From: Aphanomyces cochlioides
Taxonomy: Eukaryota > Oomycota > Saprolegniomycetes > Saprolegniales > Verrucalvaceae
NCBI GenBank assembly: GCA_019828595.1
Contig: JAHQRK010000008.1
Span: 682,001-746,000 of the forward strand
DNA length: 64,000 nucleotides
Reading direction: 5' to 3'
Each line of letters begins with the position of its first letter. The stretch's first letter is position 1. Under the pieces are notes generated by a model. The model was not told the DNA's origin. It worked only from the letters and a program-made list of their open reading frames with translations, and searched no databases. Below, in pieces: positions 30,914 through 40,641 of the stretch. The translations under genes and the position numbers were made by a program.

Positions 30914-31489
30914 TTAAAGAGTTAAGACCACGGCAATAACGACAACAAGGCTACAGAGAGATCGGATGAGAGCTGAATTGGTCGGCGTTGGTGGTATTGT
31001 TGTAGTAACGACAGTCGTTGTAGGAGCTGAACTAGTCTGGTTGAGACCGATCTTGGGGTTGATTGGTTTGGAGTTGATAGGGGCTGGAGTCACTTCAAAA
31101 GGATTCAACATCCTGTGCAAGGACAAAATGTAACTGGTCAAGTTTTGGTCCACGTTGGCCGTATTGAACACGCTAGCCATGCCGAAATTACCATAATCGC
31201 ATGGTGGTTTGATGGCTGCATAAGCGTCGTGCACTTGCTTCATCCACGAGATGCAAACTGGGTTATTTGACGGCGCTGAAGTCATGCTTTGAATTTGAGC
31301 GACTGTCATCTGTGAAAGCAACGTGAGCGTCGTTGTCGGATCAATCACTTTCATGCAAGAGACACTGTCGGCATTTGAGTTCACCGTCGTTGCTACACCA
31401 TTGCCTGTTTTCGCACAGTCTGGCGTCACGGTTGAAGACACTGCGGCGGCGGCGGTGGCGCTGGCAACGCCGACTACCAGCAGCTTCAT
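30914..31489 (-). CDS. Elicitin-like secreted protein, divergent
   Basis: 191 residues from ATG 31487-31489; the codon two positions earlier is TTG and is not chosen. Signal peptide MKLLVVGVASATAAAAVSS. Cysteines at 25, 45, 79 and 97 (spacing 20, 34, 18) in the same order as the other copies, with IKPPCDYG at the fourth. A Thr/Pro-rich linker and a strongly hydrophobic tail (LCSLVVVIAVVLTL) follow. Divergent sequence but same architecture. Confidence 0.8.
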   Translation of the reverse strand: MKLLVVGVASATAAAAVSSTVTPDCAKTGNGVATTVNSNADSVSCMKVIDPTTTLTLLSQMTVAQIQSMTSAPSNNPVCISWMKQVHDAYAAIKPPCDYGNFGMASVFNTANVDQNLTSYILSLHRMLNPFEVTPAPINSKPINPKIGLNQTSSAPTTTVVTTTIPPTPTNSALIRSLCSLVVVIAVVLTL

Positions 31490-31969
31490 CGTCAATAGCC
31501 AGTGTTGTTGTCGATGTCACACTCGCCAATTTGATAATTATCATAAATCAGTACTAATATCCACCGAAACATGATGGTCGAAAATTCAACTAAGCCATAC
31601 TTAATTAAGGTAATTAATCACCTGGTTTTAATGACATTGATTGATAATTTATTGACATTCATGTTTTATAATTGATCCTCATGACATAGGAATATTTAAG
31701 GTGGTACTGTGGAATGCAGATTTCGTTGACTAGAAGAGTAATGAAAACTCGACATTCGTAAGAAGATTGAAGAATGCGTCAGTTGTTGGATTGCCACTTT
31801 ACCCGCCTTCTCTATCCCCTATAACCCCTTCGGTCATTACGATTGTGACGAAGGTAATTCAATTTGGGTGCTTAGCCCCCCAAGCCCCCCAGTTCATTTG
31901 ACTACTTTAATAGCAAAGCATGTTAAGAGAATGTTATACTATCGCTGTCGATAGTCCTGGTAAGGAGCT
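31490..31969. other. Intergenic; promoter side of the gene at 30914
   Basis: No gene seen. Contains C-rich direct repeats GCCCCCCAAGCCCCCCAG near 31876. Confidence 0.4.
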
Positions 31970-32464
31970 TTAGAAGAGCAGCATAGCAAGAGCCGAGCTC
32001 ATCGTAATGATAGCCACTGAGGCAGATCCGCTCGCCAATGAAGTCGTCATTGTGGACTCTAAGGGCTCCGTCTTCGTTGACAACTCCACAGGAGTTGTAG
32101 CTGGCACTGGAATGCGACTGGTAGGGCTTGCCGAAGCAGGAGCCACACCAAGAAGTTTGTCCACTGAAAGCCCAGCTAAGTCACGCACTTCATCGCAGTT
32201 GGCTTGCTTGAGCGAGTCTTGAAAGCTATCATACACGGTGGTGCAAGCTGGTGATGCATTAAAGCGCTCAATGTCGTTTGCAGTGGCTGCAGCACCAGTC
32301 TGAGTTAGCGCTGCATAAAAGTCGAAAGGGGCAGTGGCTTGTTGACATGCAGTCCACTTTGGATTCTTCACAATAGCATCCAGCATTTGTTGTTTTTGGT
32401 CTGGCGTGCAGCCGATTGCAGCTACGGTTGTCAAGAGCGTCGAGAGAATCAAGATCGAGATCAT
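31970..32464 (-). CDS. Elicitin-like secreted protein, second subfamily
   Basis: 164 residues from ATG 32462-32464. Signal peptide MISILILSTLLTTVAA, then Cys at 19, 40, 74 and 90 (spacing 21, 34, 16), with KWTACQQATAPFDFYAAL and SPACTTVYDSFQDSLKQANC. The latter resembles the C4-C5 helix of elicitins. Ser/Thr/Pro linker and hydrophobic GPI-type tail (IITMSSALAMLLF). A decayed sister copy is at 61381-61858. Confidence 0.78.
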   Translation of the reverse strand: MISILILSTLLTTVAAIGCTPDQKQQMLDAIVKNPKWTACQQATAPFDFYAALTQTGAAATANDIERFNASPACTTVYDSFQDSLKQANCDEVRDLAGLSVDKLLGVAPASASPTSRIPVPATTPVELSTKTEPLESTMTTSLASGSASVAIITMSSALAMLLF

Positions 32465-32732
32465 GGCTTTAGTTGAGGACGCAAATTGTACAATGCACGA
32501 TAGCTTGAGAAGGTTTGGAGGCATTGCACTGTCCATTTTGTTGCTGCTGTCTGTTTTATCCCGACAGGGCAACATCATCGGAAAATAAGCGGTCCGGTCC
32601 CTATAATAAAATGCGACTTTAGAAGATTTTCCTTCAGCTCAACGGGAATATCTTTGATGCCAAAAAAGACTGAGACCAAGGCAAGAAAAAGAACAGAATC
32701 CTTTCCAGAATATACGTGAACATGTCTTGAAT
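32465..32732. other. Intergenic between divergent elicitin-like and CRN sequences
   Basis: Probably holds the promoters of both. No gene seen. Confidence 0.4.
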
Positions 32733-33605
32733 GTGCTCCGACTGTACTGTGTCGTTGTCTGTGAAGGGAGACCATTCTCCGTCAAGATTGACGCTTCCGA
32801 GATGGTCGACGATCTCAAGACTTTGTCGGTGAAGGGAGACCATTCTCCGTCAAGATTGACGCTTCCGAGATGGTCGACGATCTCAAGACGATGATCAGCC
32901 GACGACGACAATGATTTCAGAGGCCTTTCCAAACCTGTTGAAGGAAACGCTGCTTTGTCGCTCTATATCAGCGATGAGAAAACGATGGTGGCAAATCGGG
33001 CGCTTAACGAATACTTCCATGACAGCAATCTGTCGAAGGTGGGTCAAATTCGTGTTTTAGATGACGTGGGTCCCAGCTGGAGCAGTCGTTGAGCCTCTAC
33101 AACACACTCAGTTTTTTACAGTGTCTTTCGTGGATTGGAACGTATTGACCGTCTTGAAGACCTTGTTGAAGCCAATCTACGACACAAGCAACCCACCGAC
33201 CACGCAGATGGTAATTTGTGTCGAGACGAGCTCAAGAGGTTGAAGGATATGGAGTGTATCATTGATTTGGTCCCTATGCCTAGCGAAGAGCCATTTTGGT
33301 CCCAGTCTGGCAAATGAAATCGACAAGGAAGATGCTTTTGTCGCATTTATTACTCCCTATTTCGACGAGATACTGACAAAGTATGGCATGGGTCGCAAAG
33401 CCATTTGGCTTGAGGAACGTGGACTTCGATCTAGCATATGCTTGTCGCAACCACGGATATTCCTCACTGTTGATCTACTTCACCCTGGGATGTGTATAGC
33501 CATGAATGTACCGAATGATGAATCTAATCGCTTGCCGGTTCGATTCGGTGTTGTAGACCAGGATTTGTGGGATTGCGTCATTATCTTCGAAAGCAAGCTT
33601 GAGAT
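32733..33605 (+). pseudogene. CRN (Crinkler) effector pseudogene, 5' part
   Basis: Reads LRLYCVVVCEGRPFSVKIDA, matching the N-terminus of the intact CRN at 44987. A 68-bp tandem duplication repeats this block and breaks the frame; then GLSKPVEGNAALSLYISDEK and EYFHDSNLSKVGQIRVL (the DWL-type region up to the HVLV position). Further pieces (RIDRLEDLVEANLRHKQ, EIDKEDAFVAFITPYFDEIL) lie in other frames up to VVDQDLWDCVIIFESKLEI, where an LTR retrotransposon is inserted. No ATG in frame. CRNs are secreted, host-nucleus-targeted proteins; this copy cannot make one. Confidence 0.75.
32761..32889 (+). repeat. 68-bp tandem duplication in CRN pseudogene
   Basis: The segment starting GTGAAGGGAGACCATTCTCC at 32761 recurs at 32829 with no visible change for about 60 bp. 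Confidence 0.85.
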
Positions 33606-33868
33606 TGTAGTGCCTGAAGCCTCATCACATGTATCTCGTTCCTTTTTCTCTGGCCTTTCATTTCTCAGTTGCATTTCCCTGCTTCTCCATTGCCGGCTTG
33701 CCTTTCCTTGCTTTTCCTGCAAGGGGATACTCAAACTGATCTGCCTAGCATTTCCATAGCCAGACCAGCTTCTTCTCTAACTCTTAATCTCAGTTTCGAT
33801 TTGCCATCTAGTTGCCAAGCGCCCCCTCAACGCTGGACGTGCCTTTGAAAGCTCGTGATAGCACTACA
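33606..33868 (+). repeat. 5' LTR
   Basis: Begins TGTAGTGCC and ends AGCACTACA, an 8-bp inverted terminus. Long pyrimidine-rich stretches. Near-identical to 38745-39007. Confidence 0.9.
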
Positions 33869-34062
33869 AAAACGTTTTTAGTGACCTGCTGTCTGTCTGT
33901 CGCTCACTCGCTCACCCAAGGACCTCATCAATCTTACTTTCTGCAGGAACAAATTTACTCTGAAAAGTTATATTCCGACGATAAGATGTCTGCGACTTCA
34001 AAAGCAAAAAAACGAGCAAATCATCTCCCCCTCCCCTTCAACATCAAGACTCAGACGCAAGT

Positions 34063-36210
34063 ATGGGAGCAAATGATCCCGTACATCAATCAACTGCCGA
34101 CGCTGACATCGGCAAGCAAACGACTTCTTTTGATGAAGAATCTCTGGCGGCTGCTTTTGCAAGGTATGCCAGCCTGCATGCAACGCAACCGGAACCCTAC
34201 CCTGTGGCTGCACCTTCGTTCAACCATTTCCCTCACTTGCATGACGAGGCGATGGCGAGCAGAATCCATGAGACCACCTCACATTTTAACAAACCCTTTC
34301 GTCAAGAAGAATTTAATCAGATGGTTTCCTTCGACAACATTAAGGCGCCAACGTTGACTAAACCCAACTTTATGGAAATGAAATCCTTTTGGCAGAAGTA
34401 TGTCAAATACCGAAAGGATCTTGACGATAAGTTCTCGATGTTTGGTGAAAACGTGGCAATTCAATATAAAAGCGTTCGTCAATGCATGGACGATTACACG
34501 TTTGAAAGTCTCTGCCGTTACCGATGGAACAAAGAAACTTCAACAATCACTGACGATGAAGTGATTCGTCTCTTTGAAACAGACTGTCTTGGTTCTAAAC
34601 TCGACATCAAGCTCTTTCTGGATCGGATAAACAAAGAGTTGAAAATGGATAAGTCTGTTCTTGACGGACCCTCCAGAATTTTATGTCTTGTCAGACTTTA
34701 TGACAACATATGCACTGAGTCTGGTTTTCCAAAATATTATGAAATTGAAGTGGAGACAGCTCGACACCACTTCCTGAATGCTCTGGAGCCACTCAATGTT
34801 CGCAAGAAGATCTTGGCGGAGCTGAAGTTTTCGAAGCGCAGATACACGGTCTGGAAGGATTTTGTAGACCTTTGTATAGACTACATGAAGATGTGGTGCA
34901 TGTATGAAGATGATTTCAAGACCAACACAAAGCCAGATGCCAAGGAAGAAAAGATCCCGAGGCAAAACGAGAACAAGAAGGCTCGGCGGCAGAATGACTC
35001 CCGGGAACAACATTCTGCCAACAACACAAAGCCCCAAGCTCCTGGTAAGGAGGTGAAAACAAAGTACTCGTGCTTGAAGTGCCTTCTCCGTCGGCGCTCC
35101 TTGCCGTCCTCAACGACTGCCTTGGCGTTCAACGGCTCCCCTGTCAAATTCCAAGTGGCAGTTACACTCGACGTGAGCGTTCCGACAGAATCTGGCCCCA
35201 TTGTCCTCCGTCACCTCAACTGTTGGATCCAAAATACTCCACTTCCTCCGGATTGCGCCGACCTACTGGTGTCCAAGACCATCATGACGTCGCTGGGTTT
35301 CGACCAAGCTGCCTTTTTACGAAACGCCCGCAACATACGTCCAATCTGGGATTTCGAACCAACTCTCGATATTTCAACCCGTTCTACAATGATTGGAGCT
35401 CTGGTTGTAAATCGTCCTTTCGACGCCGTCCACGACGGCATCGAAATTTGTATGCCTGCTCCCGAACCTCTTGACTCTCAACGCCAACGTGTCCAATCGA
35501 TTCTCCAAGATAAAATGGCTTTAGCCAAGACCCATGGCCTCGAGCATGACGCTTGTTTGATCTTGACCGCTTTACTTGAGAAATACGTTGACGTCTTTCG
35601 CGTCGAAATTGGCCGTGACCCCCCAGTCAATGTCCCCCCCATGGTTGTTCAGCTAAAGCCAGACGTGACTCCCGTACGATGCTCAACTCGCCGATACTCG
35701 CTCAATCATCGCATATTTATGCAACAACACATGGAGGAACTTTGCGACGCGGGCTTAATGTATCGCAACGAGTCAAGCGCCTGGGCATCTCCACCATACA
35801 TTGTGTCCAAGCCAGGCACGAACAAATACCGCATGACAGTAGACGTCCGTGCAGTGAACGCCAAAACCTTGCCTGTGGTGTGGCCGATGCCAGTTATTGA
35901 AGTGATCATGGAAAACTTGACTGGGTCGTCCTGCTTTGTGGCGCTGGATTTCTTTAAAGGCTACTGGCAGTTCCCCCTTTCTCCGTGCTCTCAGGATTAT
36001 TTCACCATTATGACCGACCAAGGATGCTTCACACCCACACGGATCCCCACAGGTGGATCCGGCTCGGTCGCATACTGTCAGTCAACAGTCACAAACCTCT
36101 TCAAGACTCTTTTGTACAAATGCCTGCTTATTTGGATTGACGACTTACTGGTCTACTCAAACTCCCAAACGGAGCTAATGCTGTCTTTCGAGAAGGTACT
36201 TGAGATATGA
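34063..36210 (+). CDS. Gag-Pol part 1: gag and reverse transcriptase
   Basis: 715-codon ORF. The N-terminal half is a gag-like helical domain (about 60-290, with FWQKYVKYRKDLDDKFSMF) followed by a basic stretch and a lone CLKC. No D-S/T-G protease motif is visible; the text jumps from CLKCLLRRRS to a region like the end of a protease, which suggests a small deletion. RT follows: SSAWASPPYIVSKPGTNKYR, FVALDFFKGYWQFPL, IPTGGSGSVAYCQ, and the catalytic LIWIDDLLVYSN. It ends with TGA at 36208-36210, after which the same frame continues. Confidence 0.8.
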   Translation: MGANDPVHQSTADADIGKQTTSFDEESLAAAFARYASLHATQPEPYPVAAPSFNHFPHLHDEAMASRIHETTSHFNKPFRQEEFNQMVSFDNIKAPTLTKPNFMEMKSFWQKYVKYRKDLDDKFSMFGENVAIQYKSVRQCMDDYTFESLCRYRWNKETSTITDDEVIRLFETDCLGSKLDIKLFLDRINKELKMDKSVLDGPSRILCLVRLYDNICTESGFPKYYEIEVETARHHFLNALEPLNVRKKILAELKFSKRRYTVWKDFVDLCIDYMKMWCMYEDDFKTNTKPDAKEEKIPRQNENKKARRQNDSREQHSANNTKPQAPGKEVKTKYSCLKCLLRRRSLPSSTTALAFNGSPVKFQVAVTLDVSVPTESGPIVLRHLNCWIQNTPLPPDCADLLVSKTIMTSLGFDQAAFLRNARNIRPIWDFEPTLDISTRSTMIGALVVNRPFDAVHDGIEICMPAPEPLDSQRQRVQSILQDKMALAKTHGLEHDACLILTALLEKYVDVFRVEIGRDPPVNVPPMVVQLKPDVTPVRCSTRRYSLNHRIFMQQHMEELCDAGLMYRNESSAWASPPYIVSKPGTNKYRMTVDVRAVNAKTLPVVWPMPVIEVIMENLTGSSCFVALDFFKGYWQFPLSPCSQDYFTIMTDQGCFTPTRIPTGGSGSVAYCQSTVTNLFKTLLYKCLLIWIDDLLVYSNSQTELMLSFEKVLEI

Positions 36211-36954
36211 CTGGAATCCGGGCTCAAACTCAACCCTGAAAAGTGTGATTTCTTCGCAACCGAAGTCAAGTGGTGTGGGAAATTGGTTTCTGGCTCTGGT
36301 ATACGCCACGACCCCTCGCGAATACATGCTCTCTGCGATCTTCCTGTTCCCAAAACAGGAGCAGACCTCCAACAGTTCATGTGCGCTGTGAATTGGCTAC
36401 GCACCCATATTCCCCGCTACAACGAAGTGGTTAACCCATTATCAACGGCCCTGCAACGAGTTTACACTCTTTCCGGCTCAAAAACCAAGTCGAAGCTGTC
36501 AAAGCTTACCCTCCCGGAGTCGTTCTTCTCCCGGGATGAGCTGGAAAATTTTGAGGACATCAAACGGCACATTGCGGATTCGGTCAAACTCGCCTTACCA
36601 GACCCGAACAAATTGGTTTGCGTATTTCCAGATGCAAGCAACAAATTTTGGGGATCCATCATCACTCAAATCCCCATGGAGAAGCAAAATCTGCCCCTAC
36701 CAGACCAGGAGCATGCGCCACTTGCTTTCCTCAGCGGTACCTTCCGCGGTGCGCAAATGGCTTGGTCGATTTTGGAAAAAGAAGCGTTTGCCATTGTAGA
36801 AACGTGCAAACGTATGGACTATCTTCTTCAACGCCCCTCCGGATTCAAGCTCTACACTGACCATCGAAATCTCACATTTGTGTATGATCCCTCCGCATTC
36901 TCCAAGGACTTAGCAAAATACACAGCCGAGAAAGTTCAACGTTGGGGGTCATGA
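36211..36954 (+). CDS. Pol part 2: RT thumb and RNase H
   Basis: Same frame as the upstream ORF after the TGA: ESGLKLNPEKCDFFATEVKW, the RT connection, then RNase H-like FPDASNKFWGSIIT, WSILEKEAFAIVETCKRM and FKLYTDHRNLTFVYDP. The frame ends at 36952-36954 just after a run of five G (about 36946), and the next ORF begins in overlap. Either a recent one-base change or a sequencing slip. Confidence 0.8.
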   Translation: MESGLKLNPEKCDFFATEVKWCGKLVSGSGIRHDPSRIHALCDLPVPKTGADLQQFMCAVNWLRTHIPRYNEVVNPLSTALQRVYTLSGSKTKSKLSKLTLPESFFSRDELENFEDIKRHIADSVKLALPDPNKLVCVFPDASNKFWGSIITQIPMEKQNLPLPDQEHAPLAFLSGTFRGAQMAWSILEKEAFAIVETCKRMDYLLQRPSGFKLYTDHRNLTFVYDPSAFSKDLAKYTAEKVQRWGS

Positions 36955-38654
36955 TGTCATTCACGTACACGATTCAACACATCAATGGAGAGACCAATGT
37001 CTGGGCAGACCTGTTGTCCCGCTGGGGATCATCAAACTCTCCCCCTGCTATTCAAGCACTCAAGATTGTCAACTGTAACCCCAGTCCGCTTCAAAATCGA
37101 GATTTCGTCTGGCCAACCATGGCAGAAATATGCGGCATCCAAGTTGAAGCCATCAGACTTCAGATCAACCGTCCCATCAATGTTTCAACGTCAGGCAATC
37201 CACCATTCCTGACTTCTTCTGGTCAGATATGGATTCCAGACGTTCTTGATGAATCACATCCTTCATCCAACATAAAGATCCGAATTATGATTCTGGCTCA
37301 CTGCGGAGCCGCTGGTCACCGGGGAATTGATTCGACCACTCAAACAATTTCCGAGCGATACTTCTGGTCTGACATGGCGTCTGACATTGCAAGGTTCTGC
37401 AAACAATGTTTCCATTGCCAAAAGTCTGCGGCAGGAAAGGTCATTCCAGTTCCGCTTGGATCCCAAATTCATGCATCAATGCCCAACGAAATACTTCATT
37501 TCGATTTCCTTTACATTGGACCGTCTGATACAGGCGAGCAGTACGTGTGCCTACTGAAGGACGACCACTCCATGCTAGTACAATGCACACCTCATCTCGC
37601 AGCCGACACAGAAGCCTTTTGTACAGCAGCGCACCGTTGGTTTGATTTGTTTGGCATTGTTAGAAACTGGGTATCGGATCAAGGCAGCCACTTTAAGAAC
37701 CATTGCGTCGCAGAAACGCAACGAGTCTACGGAGCCCACCATCATTTTACCTTGCCGGGCTGTCCGTGGTCAAACGATACAATTGAAATCGTCAACAAAC
37801 AATTTCTTAAACTCCTCCGCTGCCTTCTTGTTGAATGGAAATTGCCACACACACAGTGGCCACGTGTTACTTTGGTGGCCGCAAAAATTCTGAACCACTC
37901 ATCGAGCCGCCTCCTCAAAGGTATTGCCCCCATTATAGTATTCTGCGGTCTCAAACCTTCCCTCCCTTTGGATGGCTTAGTGGACACAGACACTTTCGAA
38001 GTTGTCGACTACAATGACTTCATTTCGTCACGCTACGATGGTTTCGAAAACTTGCAAAGATCTCTGCAAAACATGCATCGTTCAATTGCCGAGCACAAAG
38101 ACAAAGTTCGGTCCCAAAAACGCTGTCTACGCAAAGCTCAGCCTCGTCAATTCACTGTTGGCGAATTCGTCCTTGTTTTGAAGCGGTCCACGAACATACC
38201 AAAAACGCTCTACCGTTGGGATGGACCCTGGGTAGTCTACAAAGTCATCTCCGACTGGTGTTATGAGGTGCAAAATTACGAGTCGAAAACATTGATCGTA
38301 GCGCATGCTTGCCGTCTTAAACTCTACACCAACGGCACGCAAGAATTGTCTAATGAGCTGTTGGAGTCTATCAAATTTTGCGCAATTGGGAACGAAGTAA
38401 AATCAATTATTGACGCAAGATACAACCATCAACAGGACCAATTTGAGTGCCTCGTCGTATGGCTGGGAATGGACGATGAATCGACTTGGGAACCCGCTCA
38501 ACACATTTACGAAGACGTGTTCCAACTTTTCAAACAATTCCTCAGTGAAAAACTCGACACCACCCCACCAAATTTAGCCAAATTCAAGCTTTTCGACGAC
38601 ATGGCGAAGAAATTTCCAATTGACGGCCTCCCCCACGCGTCACGCAAGCCCTAA
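36942..38654 (+). CDS. Pol part 3: integrase with chromodomain
   Basis: 570 codons. Starts with the end of RNase H (YTIQHINGETNVWADLLSRW). Integrase zinc finger: H..AAGHRGIDSTT with CKQCFHC. Catalytic triad region: HFDFLYIG (D), WVSDQGSHF (D) and NDTIEIVNKQFLKLL (E), in normal order. The C-terminal part includes LYRWDGPWVVYKV and a chromodomain (IDARYNHQQDQFECLVVWLG followed by STWEPA). Intact, so this element is a chromovirus with a complete integrase. Confidence 0.88.
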   Translation: MGVMMSFTYTIQHINGETNVWADLLSRWGSSNSPPAIQALKIVNCNPSPLQNRDFVWPTMAEICGIQVEAIRLQINRPINVSTSGNPPFLTSSGQIWIPDVLDESHPSSNIKIRIMILAHCGAAGHRGIDSTTQTISERYFWSDMASDIARFCKQCFHCQKSAAGKVIPVPLGSQIHASMPNEILHFDFLYIGPSDTGEQYVCLLKDDHSMLVQCTPHLAADTEAFCTAAHRWFDLFGIVRNWVSDQGSHFKNHCVAETQRVYGAHHHFTLPGCPWSNDTIEIVNKQFLKLLRCLLVEWKLPHTQWPRVTLVAAKILNHSSSRLLKGIAPIIVFCGLKPSLPLDGLVDTDTFEVVDYNDFISSRYDGFENLQRSLQNMHRSIAEHKDKVRSQKRCLRKAQPRQFTVGEFVLVLKRSTNIPKTLYRWDGPWVVYKVISDWCYEVQNYESKTLIVAHACRLKLYTNGTQELSNELLESIKFCAIGNEVKSIIDARYNHQQDQFECLVVWLGMDDESTWEPAQHIYEDVFQLFKQFLSEKLDTTPPNLAKFKLFDDMAKKFPIDGLPHASRKP

Positions 38655-38744
38655 AAAACAGCCCAAGCAAGTCAGGCATTAAGTCCGTTCGGCTGCTCGC
38701 CGGCCTTGCGCTTCACTATGCTGGCCTCTCTTCAGGAAGGGCAG

Positions 38745-39007
38745 TGTAGTGCCTGAAGCCTCATCACATGTATCTCGTTCCTTTTTCTCTGGCCTTTCAT
38801 TTCTCAGTTGCATTTCCCTGCTTCTCCATTGCCGGCTTGCCTTTCCTTGCTTTTCCTGCAAGGGGATACTCAAACTGATCTGCCTAGCATTTCCATAGCC
38901 AGACCAGCTTCTTCTCTAACTCTTAATCTCAGTTTCGATTTGCCATCTAGTTGCCAAGCGCCCCCTCAACGCTGGACGTGCCTGTGAAAGCTCGTGATAG
39001 CACTACA
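38745..39007 (+). repeat. 3' LTR
   Basis: 263 bp, near-identical to the 5' LTR, followed directly by the AGAT duplication and resumption of CRN sequence. Confidence 0.9.
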
Positions 39008-39011
39008 AGAT

Positions 39012-39710
39012 CTCAGACGCTGGTTTTGGCCAAGTTACTCGTTATCTGCAGAATCTCAATCCCAACGGGATAGCATGCGCTATTCTATTTGACCCTCGCT
39101 CCTTTTGGTTGATCCAGAGCTACAAGACTGTCATTGTTACAGTTGAGAAAGTGAATTGGGTTGATGGTGGCTCAGTAGCTTTGTTTGACAAATTCATTGC
39201 CGCCACGATGTCACCGTTGGTGGTGTTGACAAAAGCCTGTAGTGTGTTGGGGGTAAGCATCGAGAGCGATGCGTATCTTGGCAGTGGTGCTTATCGTATT
39301 CAAGGTAGCCAAAGATGGAGAGCTGTATGCACTGAAAATTGTGAAAGAAGACGGCGTTGATGTTCTCGTGGGAGAGGAAAAGGCTTTAATCGAAGCCCAG
39401 CGCTCAGGTTTGACAATTCGAGCTTTGGGAAAGCAAGGTAACTGGTGGCGCGGCGTTGCTACTGTTTCCCGTTGGGATAACACATCCTCGACCAAAGACG
39501 CAATCCGATGTTAAAGGCCTCTTTCAGCTGTTGTGGAAGCTCCACAATATGAACATGGTGCATGGAGATCCTAGAGTGCCGAGCGTGATTATCCACAATG
39601 GTCACTTTGGATAGATATGATGGAAGTGGAAGAAGCAAGTCCACAGCACGAAGCTTGGATGCTGCAACTCTCACAAGGTCAATCCTTTATATCTCAAGCA
39701 GCGCAGAACT
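39012..39710 (+). pseudogene. CRN pseudogene, 3' part (kinase-like)
   Basis: Continues the CRN text interrupted at 33605: SDAGFGQVTRYLQNLNPNGI, then SDAYLGSGAY (glycine-loop-like) with a frame loss, VFKVAKDGELYALKIVKEDG (the ALKIVK block with the likely Lys), and in another frame LHNMNMVHGDPRVPSVIIHN and FGWIDMMEVEEA, equivalent to a kinase catalytic loop HGD.R..N (here Ser for Asn) and metal-binding D. Several frame changes. A kinase-type CRN C-terminus, inactive. Confidence 0.7.
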
Positions 39711-39849
39711 GACTCTTGAGCTGAAGAGTTTGATTAGTACTGTATCTACAGCATGGACCCAAGTGAAGAAAATATCAATCAGCTACAAAACCAGAGGAAG
39801 TTCTTTTTTATACATATTTCGTGTAGACAACACAGTCAGTGTATGGATC

Positions 39850-40641
39850 TGCCTCTGATGCTATCATCACGATGACTTCGACACTTCCTCTGCCTGCGGC
39901 TTGCCGCAGGCAGAGGAAGAATCGTATTGACAATCACCCGAGCCATTGCAGCGCCAAGGAAGCCTGGAAAATGTTTGAGCTCCCCCAACGACAACGAGGG
40001 CAGCGTACCATATTCCGTGTAAAAGCAAAGACAATAAGCCAATGCAACGTACAGCGAGTTGGAGACGACTGCGATGTACGCCATGATTGACAACGTTCTG
40101 AGCTTGTAAAATGCGCTTGATCAACTCGTACAAGAAGTTATGAGTTTCATCCAAGAAGCAACGATTTACCTGAAAGAGCAGCAACAGTTGGGTCTTGGCC
40201 AAGCAGCAAGTGTATGCTCTCAGCTTAGAAATTGAGGAGAAGGCAAGGAATGTACATGAGCCTACTTGGGAAATCAACCACCACCAAGCCAGGATGATGC
40301 TCTACCCAAGGACAATGAGCTCGCTTTGAAAATACAAACCCAAGTTGTAGAGTTTCCCAGCCCCGACAGTTTGAGAGCAGAGCGTATCAATGGCTGTAAT
40401 AAGTCCAAATCCAACCGAGAACCCGGTGACAAGATCGTGTGAAGAATCGTGAATGGGCAAAGCTCATATACCACTGAAGACAGTGCAGCAGCATCGACGT
40501 ACTCCTTTTTTCGAAGCGGCGAATCAATGAGGACCAAAAATTGTCACACAGAAGCAATTTCTGTGACAAAATTCGGGTCTCCGAATCAATATGCCCAACA
40601 ATAGCCACCGTAACATTACTACGCAGGAACTCCAGTGTCAT
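39850..40641 (-). pseudogene. Decayed unknown gene, possibly membrane protein
   Basis: Consecutive minus-strand pieces in different frames: TLEFLRSNVTVAIVGHIDSE, then EYVDAAALSSVVYELCPFTI and GNSTTWVCIFKASSLSLGRA, then MAYIAVVSNSLYVALAYCLC with FYTEYGTLPSLSLGE. Hydrophobic segments suggest membrane spans. They seem to be one gene with frame losses, but I do not recognise the family. Confidence 0.3.
39884..39919. repeat. Perfect 17-bp inverted repeat, 2-nt loop
   Basis: CTTCCTCTGCCTGCGGC is followed by TT and its exact complement. In duplex form it could extrude a cruciform; in RNA a tight hairpin. Confidence 0.85.

Larger units (their letters stand above)
33606..39007 (+). mobile_element. 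Full-length Ty3-type LTR retrotransposon in a CRN pseudogene
   Basis: Two 263-bp LTRs (33606-33868 and 38745-39007) starting TGTAGTGC and ending GCACTACA, flanked by AGAT at 33602-33605 and 39008-39011. By eye the LTRs differ at one base (T/G in GTGCCTTTG versus GTGCCTGTG), so the insertion is recent. Internal ORFs encode gag-pol with the Ty3 order. A purine tract (AGGAAGGGCAG) precedes the 3' LTR. No obvious primer-binding site was recognised after the 5' LTR. Confidence 0.92.

Noticed and set aside
39008..39012. An LTR target duplication longer than 4 bp (GAGAT).
   Set aside because: The left flank has GAGAT but the right flank directly after the LTR is AGATC, so only AGAT is shared.
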